From positions 1-21,818 of the IMG/VR virus record IMGVR_UViG_3300035670_001362: DNA of 21,818 nucleotides; one strand, given 5' to 3'. Position numbers and translations under genes: made by a program. This document shows, piece after piece, positions 14,601 to 21,818 of the stretch (positions are counted from its first letter, which is position 1; every line of letters starts with the position of its first letter). Source of the stretch: a virus. A model generated the notes under the pieces. The model worked only from the letters and a program-made list of their open reading frames with translations, made no database searches and was not told where the DNA came from.

Positions 14601-17188
14601 CTGCGATTAATAGCAAATTCACCATTATCTATAGTAAAGCTATTATTATCTCCAGCAAATGAAGATGTTGCTATCCAAGATCCTGTTACTTTAGGATGCA
14701 TGGATATAGAAGCAGTATACAATTCACCTCCTAATGTAGCTCTGAAAGCAAGTTGATATGGGGATGAGTTGAATGAATTACCCTCAATAGAATAAGGATT
14801 CATTATGTAATCATAAAATACACTTTCTGATAATGGGATTGTGTAGTATCTAATTTCTTGGTAAGAACCACTAAATTTAGAATAATATGAGAATGCTTGG
14901 GAGAATGTAGAGGTAACACCTGTTATCCAATTAGTTTCATCAGCATTTAATGTGGCGGATCCAGTATATGATAATGTATTTCCATCATTTCCATCATATA
15001 TATTACACCCAGCAAATAACTTAAAATCATTACCATCTTTAGTTACAGCAACAGACCACCATTCTTCATTAAAGAAAGGTAAGTAAATACTTGCTGAGGT
15101 ATTATTGGTAATGAATTTTAATGTAGCATATTCATTGAATGTATCCGGAATAGAACCACTATATGAACCTGAGGTATAACCTGATCCTGTATATTCAAGG
15201 ACAATACTAGCATCTGTATCTAAAGTCCATAAACTTTGTGAGTTAGAGGTTAATGCTGAGTCTAATCCAGGAGTTTTAAATTTAAACTCAAGGGTATTAG
15301 GTACATTATCTTGAGATCCCCAATCAGGATTTAATTCCCATTCTGTTTCTATATATCCTGAATCTTGGGTTGTCCAACAATAATTAAATTGATGTTGCCA
15401 TTTATCCCAAGTTTCTCCTTTTTTATCTTTACCACCAAATTCACTAATACGTAAAATAGTATCAGGAACTCCAAATATGTTAATTAAAGCTCTTAAACCA
15501 GCTACTGTACCTTTTTTCTTTAAAAGATATGGTAAGTTAGCATATATTTTTTTATATGAAAGTTTTACAAAATCATCAATTGTAGGTACCTGACTAGTTG
15601 CTATAGAAGATGTTACATAGTTTGTAATATACTGGCTTCCAGTAGAGGGAGATGTTGCTCCAGTTGCTGAGAGTCCAATTATTGAACTATATATGTTTTC
15701 TAAAGTAAATGAACTATCATATATTTTTGTACCTAAAGACTGTAATACTTGGCCTACTAAATCCTTAGAAACACCCTGGTATAAATTAGATTCTGCTTCT
15801 AGTTTAGCAGTAATAGCTTTAGTATATAACCATATTTCATCAAAGAATTGTCCAATCATATTAGTAAACAATATGTAATTCATATTGCTATTATTATATC
15901 TAATAAATGAAGGTACGGCGAATTCTAAGTTATTTTGGTTTTGGTTATCGTATGCCGATGCTGTTGCTATCTGGTCATTAAACCAAGTTGTAGCTTGAAC
16001 ACTTGTTGGAGAGTATAAAACATAAGGAATTACACTATTTGATTTAGGCCATGATTTTGAACCTGAATCATAGTAGAGATAATTTTCATATCCATCAAAA
16101 CTAGCAATTGTTTCTGCTATTTGAGATTCAATTATAAATTTACTAGAAGATACTACTGTTGAATTTGAAGTAGGTCCTGAGATTGTTGAATATAATAAAT
16201 CTAATTGATATTGTGATTGAGAGATAGAAATTACTTTATCTCTAAAATTAGTTAATCTTTGATATGCTGATGAAAAGAATACAAAATCCTCGTAATCGGT
16301 ATAATCAACATTGATATCAGGAGATGACGATGATATGTTATTTATTAATTGGAAGAACGATCCTGAAAGGGTCGTAGTTGTAATATCATCGTAATTTTTA
16401 TATACAGTGGTTGGGCCTATTTCATTTAAAATAGGAATATTATAATTAGCAGGTGCTAATTTAATTGATGTATCCTCAAAGTTAAATTCCTGAGTATAGG
16501 ATAACTGGTAACCTACTGATTCTGCTAATTTTGTAACAATGTAACACTCTGTTTTTAATCCAATATTTGTTGGAAGAGGTTCATATAGTTTTATTAATAA
16601 TGAAGTGGTTTGGGTTTGTTCATCATATTCAAATAATGAATTAATACCTAAAACATATATATTATCTTCAAAATTTAAATAAAATTCATCAAAATAAGCA
16701 CTATTTGTATACTTATCTCTAAAAGAAGAATATTCTAAATAATTTGAACTACTTAAAAATGTTTCTCCTTCGGATAAATTTACTTCAAAAAGTGGGTTTG
16801 AATTAGAACTAAGACGAATTTCTGTTCTTGATGGTGAAATTTGACTTATATATACTCTACTAATTTCAGTTCCTAATTCTGGGGTTATAAAATTATAGAT
16901 AGTTTTAACAATACCTGTGTCATAACCAGCATCTAAAGCATCTTGTTCAGGATTTAAATTAATTTCTAATATATTTCCGGCTGTATTAACTCTAGCGGGT
17001 GTGTATGAAGTTAAGTTATAGTCAGTATGTAAAAGACTATCATTATAATCATATATAAAATATTCAATCCTATCACGTACCGGAACAAACTCTGAAGAGG
17101 TAGTTTGGTTAGGTATAATAATAAAATCCTCTACATTAAATGTTTGTAGAGCTAAACTATTAGGATCTATAGGAGTTATATTAACCAT
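11642..17188 (-). CDS. Giant gp7-like baseplate wedge/fibre protein with LamG-like domain
   Basis: An 1848-residue protein, by far the largest gene. Residues about 535-586 (VKLSYKKIYANLPYLLKKKG, then TVAGLRALINIFGVPDTILR) match the KGT-x-x-GL-x-x-L tail-protein motif seen in gpI/gp7-like wedge proteins of contractile tails. Residues about 630-800 look like a LamG/concanavalin-like sandwich (NTLEFKFKTP, EEWWSVAVTKDGNDFKLFAG, YQEIRYYTIPLSESVFYDYI), a possible carbohydrate-binding insert. Around 931-1031 a conserved-looking region has IGYFNIGELIGDPR and LINYYDNALFKMIEDYVPAR. The C-terminal 800 residues are Ser/Thr/Gly-rich beta domains, including an Ig- or jelly-roll-like part near 1620-1700. 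T4 gp7 is 1032 residues, so this is much larger. The position after gp25- and gp6-like genes supports a wedge role. The start overlaps the upstream gene by 8 bases. Confidence 0.65.
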   Translation of the reverse strand: MVNITPIDPNSLALQTFNVEDFIIIPNQTTSSEFVPVRDRIEYFIYDYNDSLLHTDYNLTSYTPARVNTAGNILEINLNPEQDALDAGYDTGIVKTIYNFITPELGTEISRVYISQISPSRTEIRLSSNSNPLFEVNLSEGETFLSSSNYLEYSSFRDKYTNSAYFDEFYLNFEDNIYVLGINSLFEYDEQTQTTSLLIKLYEPLPTNIGLKTECYIVTKLAESVGYQLSYTQEFNFEDTSIKLAPANYNIPILNEIGPTTVYKNYDDITTTTLSGSFFQLINNISSSSPDINVDYTDYEDFVFFSSAYQRLTNFRDKVISISQSQYQLDLLYSTISGPTSNSTVVSSSKFIIESQIAETIASFDGYENYLYYDSGSKSWPKSNSVIPYVLYSPTSVQATTWFNDQIATASAYDNQNQNNLEFAVPSFIRYNNSNMNYILFTNMIGQFFDEIWLYTKAITAKLEAESNLYQGVSKDLVGQVLQSLGTKIYDSSFTLENIYSSIIGLSATGATSPSTGSQYITNYVTSSIATSQVPTIDDFVKLSYKKIYANLPYLLKKKGTVAGLRALINIFGVPDTILRISEFGGKDKKGETWDKWQHQFNYCWTTQDSGYIETEWELNPDWGSQDNVPNTLEFKFKTPGLDSALTSNSQSLWTLDTDASIVLEYTGSGYTSGSYSGSIPDTFNEYATLKFITNNTSASIYLPFFNEEWWSVAVTKDGNDFKLFAGCNIYDGNDGNTLSYTGSATLNADETNWITGVTSTFSQAFSYYSKFSGSYQEIRYYTIPLSESVFYDYIMNPYSIEGNSFNSSPYQLAFRATLGGELYTASISMHPKVTGSWIATSSFAGDNNSFTIDNGEFAINRSYILFDQIPVGIKNIVSDKLRQENIVLPFSGSDANVPSNTVLTPFISVQQEVYPSSSYVEDINYVEVAFSPQNEINENINSQIGYFNIGELIGDPRLVSSSAEYYPALNAVRDSYFEEYIHNYDIWDYIRLINYYDNALFKMIEDYVPARSSLSTGIVIKQHILERNKYPVPQVSTTSSLAIVGTNTPGEFISYDTEDLLITGSPIPMYEITGSAGGVMPSLLVSTIPFESASAYTDYSYPGVVNITQSWSGSTPSLSGSVSFIDATSAEFYNGEFSGSIIEVTNGELNPGCDPIKSAGTVAPLYDVSGSLYTEFGSFNTAIGYTMNDGELSVWFAPSASYYYDPGFAEFVNDVKYFISAIAIAKETLNGLDLETYIPQVIELVLNANYTSADFTLSGWSGSTFKTWNGNPNPTIVITNIQERTSFSGDQFYILQCVPNQSSYFRVQQTGTFTTGSVSVANKSSVLTVLEPFVPQSFPESDCNAIYGNALINRTSSVYFDVDYSSNAITAVNEQTILDETALKAEVQDSNYTLLRQINPRYLGSKNTTPLGTDLYPFNILGGSTLPAVEQLTSYFAYTPGGRGNTLAQRSGSGNYKIGFLIDQTGRVIQPNVSSSDYIPNFYDAFPASSTVVLSPTNTGSQTLTETEFTVDKPGGIYLPVLYSDTGSQGTDYLISGTLADIDFQFNPNVSTNYNFAASLSGNYNIPNTGIATNITWNNITSDDAGGWDSSLYRYVVPFSSPINLSVSSTVNFTINAGSAGPVSISLIRNGSVVATGPTYTSAGTYSVTVSTSAYQATAGDYYSIALTNSTAGNVTVVALASIFNIQALSPITSITSPYFTTGSQLATAVTFLTGSANLKTMYGGSYIQFVNPNTTGFDNNLPFEIQQYDELRFDGTESKTALISTASIVGSNLIIQLTEPLDTTDININYFLIRRFVPTIDNLVINSPGTLIGPGFIFPKYQSDLLKQNLPNIIQDLTSKGLISTT

Positions 17189-17567
17189 TTATTGTATCTT
17201 GTAATTGTGTTAAAGCTTCAGTAGCAGATTTAGCAACATTATTTGCTAATTCTTGTTGTAAAGCAATATTTTCATTTCTTAATTCAGTTACTTCAGCAAT
17301 CAATGCCTCTACTAGATCATCATTGCCTCCTACTGTACCTATATAAGCTTGACTATTAATAACAAGATACTCATGAGAATTAGTATCTCCAAACTTAGGT
17401 ATAGTATAAAATAAAGTTTGATAATCTTGGAAAAATTGATCTATTGTAGGTGTAGAGGAAGTAGTTACCAACTGAGTAGATGTTGTTAACTCAGAAAATG
17501 AGGTATCTATAGTATTATCGAATGCTTGTTTCTCAAATACTTGTTTATTTAAATTTATTTCCTTCAT
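17181..17567 (-). CDS. Small coiled-coil protein in baseplate operon
   Basis: A 128-residue protein. The N-terminal two thirds are Thr/Ser/Phe-rich (PTIDQFFQDYQTLFYTIPKF, then GDTNSHEYLVINSQAYIG). The C-terminal third (about 83-125) is a heptad-like coiled coil (LVEALIAEVTELRNENIALQ, QELANNVAKSATEAL). It overlaps the upstream DNRLRE-like gene by one base (TAATG) and the gp7-like gene by 8 bases, so translation of the three is probably coupled. The coiled coil may trimerise or bridge wedge proteins, in the way small T4 baseplate proteins do. No homologue was recognised. Confidence 0.6.
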   Translation of the reverse strand: MKEINLNKQVFEKQAFDNTIDTSFSELTTSTQLVTTSSTPTIDQFFQDYQTLFYTIPKFGDTNSHEYLVINSQAYIGTVGGNDDLVEALIAEVTELRNENIALQQELANNVAKSATEALTQLQDTING

Positions 17568-18760
17568 TACCCATTAATTACTTTAAAGTAATATTGATTA
17601 TTAAATACTAAAGTAGATCCATCTATTTCAGTTTGAATTAGAATTTGATAATATCGTTCTGGTTGTAAACCATTCATATTCAAATCGAAGTAACTTCCGT
17701 TAGAGTCGCAACTTAACTGTGTATATGTGGTATCAAAATCGATTACATATTCATTCGTGTCTAGATCTTTTAACGCCCAATAAGACGCTGTAGGAAGAGC
17801 ATAATTAGTTAAATATACTGAAGATGTCTGCCAAACTCTTGGTGGATATTCAGGACGAGCATTAACTCTAAATCTATTTTTACTTTCAGGATAAAATACT
17901 CCCGGATTTTCTGCTAATAAAATAGTAGCTGGGAGAGTATTAAGTACTGAAAGGGATCCAGTTTCATAAGAATAATCTACCCATTTAAATTCTAGTTGAG
18001 GAGGATAAATTGTATTTGTATCTACTGAAAAGAATTTAATTTCGGGTTGGTAGTTATCAGTATCTGACCATTCAACTTTTTGTTTAACTAAAAATCCTTG
18101 GTTGGATGCTGAAATACTACTTGTAGTATTAGTTGATTGGTCTGTGGGATTAGCATAAAAAGGTATAGACCCTGTTAACCAAACATTTACTATATTTTTT
18201 ACACTTACATCTAAATCTTTATCATTAGCATACGTGTATACTTGAGAAGCAGATAAATATATATTCGGTTGACCTGAAGCTGAGTAAATTTGGTTGTACC
18301 AAGTACCTCCACCTAGAGGAGCATAATTTATATCATATGAAGAGGTAACATTTGCTCCTGGGGAGAGAACATTCCATTGGTTACTTCCAGAATAATCTTG
18401 CCAAATCCAAGATGTACCATCTGTTGTAATAGGATCATCTAAGTACTTTCCAGTACCCATATCCCAAGCACCTGAAACTGCAAATATGTCTAGAGTTGTA
18501 GTGTCACTAAGACCTGTTGTTTTTGCTATAAAACATCTTAAATTAACATCCCACTCTGCATTTCCTATTTTATTAGTAATAATATCTTCAATTTTTGATT
18601 GATCAAATTTGATTAAAAATCTACTAACTTGAGGATTAGGGTCGTTTGGTGCTATTGATGTTAATGTAGACTCAATCATTTCATCCAACCCCGTATTCAT
18701 ATTGGGGAACATTGAATATATTGTAGCGTCTTTTTCAGGAAATAATTTATATACTGCCAT
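17567..18760 (-). CDS. DNRLRE-like structural protein of the baseplate region
   Basis: A 397-residue protein. The N-terminus, KLFPEKDATIYSMFPNMNTG (residues 5-24), followed by SRFLIKFD (46-53), matches the DNRLRE pattern (D-x-T-[IV]-Y...N...G, then a fold containing LIKFD). This beta-sandwich fold occurs in surface and fibre proteins. The rest is beta-rich and aromatic (WIWQDYSGSNQW, GGGTWYNQIYSASGQPNIYL, VWLTGSIPFYANPTDQSTNT) and ends with a second sandwich-like region (about 310-397). Position between the gp6-like and gp7-like genes suggests a wedge-associated or peripheral virion protein. It starts 13 bases after the gp6 stop, preceded by AAAATAAAATG with no Shine-Dalgarno sequence. The fold assignment is moderate. 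Confidence 0.6.
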   Translation of the reverse strand: MAVYKLFPEKDATIYSMFPNMNTGLDEMIESTLTSIAPNDPNPQVSRFLIKFDQSKIEDIITNKIGNAEWDVNLRCFIAKTTGLSDTTTLDIFAVSGAWDMGTGKYLDDPITTDGTSWIWQDYSGSNQWNVLSPGANVTSSYDINYAPLGGGTWYNQIYSASGQPNIYLSASQVYTYANDKDLDVSVKNIVNVWLTGSIPFYANPTDQSTNTTSSISASNQGFLVKQKVEWSDTDNYQPEIKFFSVDTNTIYPPQLEFKWVDYSYETGSLSVLNTLPATILLAENPGVFYPESKNRFRVNARPEYPPRVWQTSSVYLTNYALPTASYWALKDLDTNEYVIDFDTTYTQLSCDSNGSYFDLNMNGLQPERYYQILIQTEIDGSTLVFNNQYYFKVING

Positions 18761-18773
18761 TTTATTTTAATAA

Positions 18774-20633
18774 TTAGAAAGGTACTACTTTACCTTGAAT
18801 ATCTGTATCTGGGTATTTTAATTCGAAAATCATAGGATCTAATGATGGGTAAATAACATTATTAGCTGTTGCTGCTACCATATCATATGAATATTCTGAG
18901 TATCCTGTTGCTGTTCCTGTAAGATTTACAATGTCAACTGATTTGACTGTTTGTACCCCATCAATTTCATCTAAAGCCACAAATAAATCTCTTAATAAAA
19001 TAGGTTGATTTATTTGCCATCTATCTATATTAAATATTAACTTGATAGCTTCTATACATTTTAAAAGTACTTCATCTGAGTTGAATGAGGGTAAAGTAAT
19101 TATATCAAAATTAACACCTATATTAATTATAAATGCATCTTTGATTCCTATTGAATCATTAATCATTTTGTATTGAGAAAGATATGTTTGAAGATTTCTT
19201 TTCAATGCTGTTGATGCTGTTGTTAATTGTTTTAAATTGTTGTAAGATAAAACATATAAATCTAAAGTACTATTACTTGCCACCTGTTGCCCAGCTTTAG
19301 GTTTAGTAGCAAACACTTTAGAAATAGTACCATATTGTGGAGGTAAACTTAAAGCTCTAACTACATAATCATCAAATGTTACGTTTCTTAATTGGCTATT
19401 AAAGTTACCTAATGAATTTTGTCTAATTTCATTTATATCATCTCCATCACTACCTCCTGAAGCTGCTTCGGGATTTGTTACTAATAAGGTATTGAATATT
19501 TGATCGGCTAAATTAGAATTAGCTACAGTAGAATTAACAAACGTAACTCCTGTTGTATCTAATCCGGTTAAATCGTTTGATATTACATTTGATGAAACTC
19601 CACCACCTGTTAAATAACGAACGACTAATGTTGTATTAGACGGTGCTATACCGTAAGTATTAGTAAATATAAAGTTAGTTGGGGCATAAGCTGTTGTTAA
19701 CTTATCTTGTTCACTTGGTAATCCCATACCTACATTGTTTGGGTTTGGAATTAATTCCTCAGTAGTATCTGTAGGGTTACCTGATCCAAATTGGATTTGG
19801 AGATTAGTTTTATTTAAAAATCTAGTAGCAAATCTATTTTGAACTTGCTTTAATCTTAATAAATCAGCAACATCCGTATCTAAAACATAGTTAGGATCAT
19901 TTGGATTTGAATTAACTATATCTTCAAATATAGCATCTTGGGCTAAATAATCTACTTCATACCATGTATCCCCTGTGGTTTGATCTGTAATATCTAAAAT
20001 TCCTAAAATATTAGTATCGGTAATTGTTCTAGTATCAAACGGGATTGGGGATTGAAACGCAAAATTAATTGTATTAATAGTTGCTGAGATGGCTTTGGTT
20101 TGTTTCTTTAATAAGAAGTAAGTAGGAATACCACCCGCCGTTTCAAATACAGTAACTACTGTAGGATCCATTGAGCTACTAAAAGCAAAATTAACCTTAT
20201 CTTGAATTAAAAATTTAACAGATCCACTTAAAGCAGCGGTTATTGTTGTATTAGCTGGGATTTGTAAGGCATATGAGTAATCAGGGACATATGTTCCTGA
20301 TCCATCATTTATTGAAGGAACTTGTTGGTAACAATCAATAATTGCTGTTGCTGCTGTTGATGCTTTTGGTTTATAACCCATCATATATGCTAAATCATAT
20401 AAATTTTGGGTTTGACGTGAATATTGAATAAACGTCTCTTGGAATTGATTATCAACATAGAATGATAAAACATCACCTACATATGCTGCCATCTCCATAA
20501 ACATCATTCCTGGGGATGCTGCTGTGAAGTCGCTGTATGTGTTTGGGAAATATGTTTTTGAATAATCTATAAGACTATTTCTTAGGGAAGTAAAATCCCT
20601 ATTTACATATTTTATATCTCTTTTAATAGCCAT
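18774..20633 (-). CDS. Baseplate wedge protein, gp6/J-like
   Basis: A 619-residue protein of the Baseplate_J/gp6 family. The N-terminus is characteristic: YVNRDFTSLRNSLIDYSKTY (9-28), SDFTAASPGMMFMEMAAYVG (34-53), DVLSFYVDNQFQETFI (54-69) and LYDLAYMMGYKP (78-89). A middle domain is beta-rich. The C-terminal third carries the conserved J-like elements NEIRQNSLGNFNSQLRNVTF and DDYVVRALSLPPQYGTISKV, and ends with ILLRDLFVALDEIDGVQTVK. T4 gp6 forms the inner ring of dimers that joins the wedges to the hub; T4 gp6 is 660 residues, close to this length. It follows the gp25-like gene by two bases, the usual order in contractile tails. The identification is strong. Confidence 0.88.
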   Translation of the reverse strand: MAIKRDIKYVNRDFTSLRNSLIDYSKTYFPNTYSDFTAASPGMMFMEMAAYVGDVLSFYVDNQFQETFIQYSRQTQNLYDLAYMMGYKPKASTAATAIIDCYQQVPSINDGSGTYVPDYSYALQIPANTTITAALSGSVKFLIQDKVNFAFSSSMDPTVVTVFETAGGIPTYFLLKKQTKAISATINTINFAFQSPIPFDTRTITDTNILGILDITDQTTGDTWYEVDYLAQDAIFEDIVNSNPNDPNYVLDTDVADLLRLKQVQNRFATRFLNKTNLQIQFGSGNPTDTTEELIPNPNNVGMGLPSEQDKLTTAYAPTNFIFTNTYGIAPSNTTLVVRYLTGGGVSSNVISNDLTGLDTTGVTFVNSTVANSNLADQIFNTLLVTNPEAASGGSDGDDINEIRQNSLGNFNSQLRNVTFDDYVVRALSLPPQYGTISKVFATKPKAGQQVASNSTLDLYVLSYNNLKQLTTASTALKRNLQTYLSQYKMINDSIGIKDAFIINIGVNFDIITLPSFNSDEVLLKCIEAIKLIFNIDRWQINQPILLRDLFVALDEIDGVQTVKSVDIVNLTGTATGYSEYSYDMVAATANNVIYPSLDPMIFELKYPDTDIQGKVVPF

Positions 20634-20635
20634 TT

Positions 20636-21040
20636 TTATACTTGTATGTTAATTTCATCTAAAATTCCAAAATTTTGAACTTGATATTTTATTCCAATAA
20701 ATAAATTATTTACATCTTCTTCAGCTGTTATATTTAATTCTACTAAATTAACAAATGGGAAAAATTGTGATAATTCCTGTTCTATTATTTGTCTAATGTA
20801 TTCATCAGTAATAGGAGTTATTTGTTCAAATACAATTTTAAATAAAGCTGTTCCAAAAAATGGATTAAATACTCTTTCGCCCCTTGCGGTTGAGAAAAAG
20901 TTAAATAAGTTATTTTTAATTGCTTCTCTAGTCACATAATTAGATTTGAATACAGCAGGACCATTAAAGGGTAAATCTACCCCTATTGCTTGTCTACCAA
21001 TACCATCATTTGGAAATCTATTTTGGACTATTATTGCCAT
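20636..21040 (-). CDS. Baseplate wedge protein, gp25-like
   Basis: A 134-residue protein of the gp25/gpW-like family. Visible hallmarks are IGVDLPFNG (18-26), a helix AIKNNLFNFFSTARGERVFN, and PFFGTALFKIVFEQI. The GERVFNPFFG segment is the family's signature turn, corresponding to the EPR-type motif of other members. The C-terminal half (VNLVELNITAEEDVNNLFIG and a closing IKYQV strand) completes the alpha/beta fold. gp25 links wedges to the tail sheath and triggers sheath contraction. The length matches T4 gp25 (132 residues). It overlaps the upstream gene by one base (TAATG) and is followed by the gp6-like gene. The identification is strong. Confidence 0.88.
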   Translation of the reverse strand: MAIIVQNRFPNDGIGRQAIGVDLPFNGPAVFKSNYVTREAIKNNLFNFFSTARGERVFNPFFGTALFKIVFEQITPITDEYIRQIIEQELSQFFPFVNLVELNITAEEDVNNLFIGIKYQVQNFGILDEINIQV

Positions 21041-21387
21041 TATTTTTTCATTAAATTCATTATTTGATCTAATCCAACTGATCCTTCAGGCAATGAACCA
21101 TTCAAAGGATCGATAGGACCATTTGCTTGCATTGTACCAGCATATGCTGTATTAGCAATTCCTCCATTTTGCATTTCACCTAAAATCCCAGAAAACATAT
21201 TTTTACGTTCTTCTGCTGTTAATTGTCTTGGTTTTTCAATATGAGGTTGAGCATAAGTATCTCTTAAAGATTCATGTACTACTGTTTTAGGGGATTTTAC
21301 TGCTTCCAATAAAATATCACGCAACTCCTCTTGGATTGCTTCTTTTACCGCTTCTTTAAGGAGGTTTTTAAGTTCTGAGGTTTTCAT
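21040..21387 (-). CDS. Small protein with amphipathic N-terminus, unknown
   Basis: A 115-residue protein starting MKTSELKNLLKEAVKEAIQE, a strongly amphipathic charged helix that includes LLKEA and then LRDILLEAVK. The middle (about 40-70) is hydrophilic (RQLTAEERKNMFSGILGEM). The end is Gly/Ala/Asn-rich and ends VGLDQIMNLMKK. It sits directly upstream of the gp25-like gene with a one-base overlap (TAATG), so it belongs to the baseplate operon. The leader resembles those of the genes near 5-6 kb, which may reflect a shared packaging signal or simply a helix. The 17-base repeat precedes its ATG by two bases. The function is unknown. Confidence 0.6.
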   Translation of the reverse strand: MKTSELKNLLKEAVKEAIQEELRDILLEAVKSPKTVVHESLRDTYAQPHIEKPRQLTAEERKNMFSGILGEMQNGGIANTAYAGTMQANGPIDPLNGSLPEGSVGLDQIMNLMKK

Positions 21388-21389
21388 TA

Positions 21390-21406
21390 TTTTTCGTTAT
21401 AAATAT
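21390..21406 (-). promoter_or_regulatory. 17-base repeated upstream element, copy 2
   Basis: The minus strand reads ATATTTATAACGAAAAA, then TA and the ATG of the 115-residue gene. It is an exact copy of 11613-11629. If it is a promoter, transcription would start almost at the ATG, giving a near-leaderless mRNA. If it is a translation element, its A-run fits the A-rich start contexts elsewhere in the window. Confidence 0.45.
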
Positions 21407-21410
21407 TAAA

Positions 21411-21818
21411 TTAATATGCTTTTAAATTATCTCTGTCAATTATTATTTTAAGTTCGTTAATTAAAACTAAATCATTTGTAGTAAAAGATAAAGGGGTTTT
21501 AATCAATGGAATTCCTTGTGTGTTGTATCCAACAGCACGTTTTTGATTCACTGTAGGGGTATAAGGTACCTCTTCAATTCTAATAACAAACCCATTATAA
21601 GTTATAGGGTTTTGGTTTTCATAATCATTAGAAACTCCTATTTCTGTGTATTGTAATACCTCAGCGGATAATGTAGATACTTGTTCATTAGGTAAACACT
21701 GTTGTAATTTTGCACTTAACTCTTGTAATATTATTACTATTGGTGATAATATATTTGAAAATACAGATATCATTAAAGCTGATCCTGCTACACCACCAGA
21801 TATTTTTGGTAATCTTGG
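21411..21818 (-). CDS. C-terminal part of an unidentified virion protein (partial)
   Basis: The frame is open to the right window edge, with 15 more codons upstream of the internal Met at 21773 (PRLPKISGGVAGSALMISVF), so the gene begins outside the window. A hydrophobic stretch, VFSNILSPIVIILQEL, is followed by a mixed region and an ordered end: ITYNGFVIRIEEVPYTPTVN, KRAVGYNTQGIPLIKTPLSF, then a closing helix LVLINELKIIIDRDNLKAY. This VGYNxxGIPLI...LINELKxxID tail looks like one I recall from large structural proteins encoded just before baseplate genes in environmental T4-like phages; I cannot name the protein. It is separated by 23 bases from the next gene, a gap holding copy 2 of the 17-base element. 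Confidence 0.65.
   Translation of the reverse strand, partial: PRLPKISGGVAGSALMISVFSNILSPIVIILQELSAKLQQCLPNEQVSTLSAEVLQYTEIGVSNDYENQNPITYNGFVIRIEEVPYTPTVNQKRAVGYNTQGIPLIKTPLSFTTNDLVLINELKIIIDRDNLKAY

Noticed and set aside
1-21818. tRNA genes, CRISPR arrays, insertion sequences and attachment sites.
   Set aside because: No cloverleaf-like stretch, regularly spaced repeat, transposase or integrase motif was seen; there is too little non-coding DNA to hold them.

Overview
The window is a strongly AT-rich piece of a tailed-phage genome with a contractile, T4-like tail. All supported genes lie on the minus strand, so transcription runs from base 21818 towards base 1. They are packed head to tail with 1-8 base overlaps or gaps of at most about 55 bases. 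The baseplate genes (gp25-like, gp6/J-like, gp7-like) identify a myovirus. Hardly any start codon is preceded by a Shine-Dalgarno sequence. Most follow A-rich runs such as TAAAATG, which suggests a Bacteroidota host; this is inference. No tRNA, rRNA, CRISPR array, integrase, transposase or attachment site was seen. The DNA could come from an isolate or a metagenome assembly.

Region A (21818 to about 8879) is the structural block. In transcription order it holds the end of an unidentified protein cut by the window edge, a 115-residue protein with an amphipathic N-terminus, the gp25-like wedge protein, the gp6/J-like wedge protein, a DNRLRE-like structural protein, a small coiled-coil protein, a giant 1848-residue gp7-like wedge protein carrying a LamG-like domain, a 217-residue structural protein, and two structural paralogues (350 and 333 residues) that share a C-terminal module.

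Region B (8877 to 6358) holds DNA-metabolism genes: a GIY-YIG nuclease, a DnaG/gp61-type primase with a zinc finger and TOPRIM domain, a RecB/Cas4-like PD-(D/E)XK exonuclease, and a 94-residue unknown.

Region C (6326 to 1) is the most unusual part. A P-loop (zeta-like) kinase, a coiled-coil protein, an 864-residue multi-enzyme polyprotein and a multi-module SH3-like protein (cut by the left edge) begin with short amphipathic leaders containing an (L/I)xE-like tripeptide. These resemble the capsid-targeting sequences of T4 internal head proteins, which are cut by the gp21 prohead protease after (L/I)xE. The polyprotein joins a nucleotidyltransferase-like domain, a LETM1-like hydrophobic segment, a zinc ribbon, two HExxH metalloprotease-like domains and a HAD phosphatase domain. 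LNE or LFE motifs fall at or near its domain boundaries. The working hypothesis is a set of capsid-packaged enzymes, cleaved in the prohead and delivered into the host with the DNA. Interspersed genes of unknown role encode a zinc-ribbon protein, a membrane-anchored GAF-like protein, and two small proteins.

The few intergenic gaps carry possible regulatory elements. A 17-base sequence is repeated upstream of two structural genes, TATTTATA occurs in three gaps, and one gap has a GNRA-loop hairpin.
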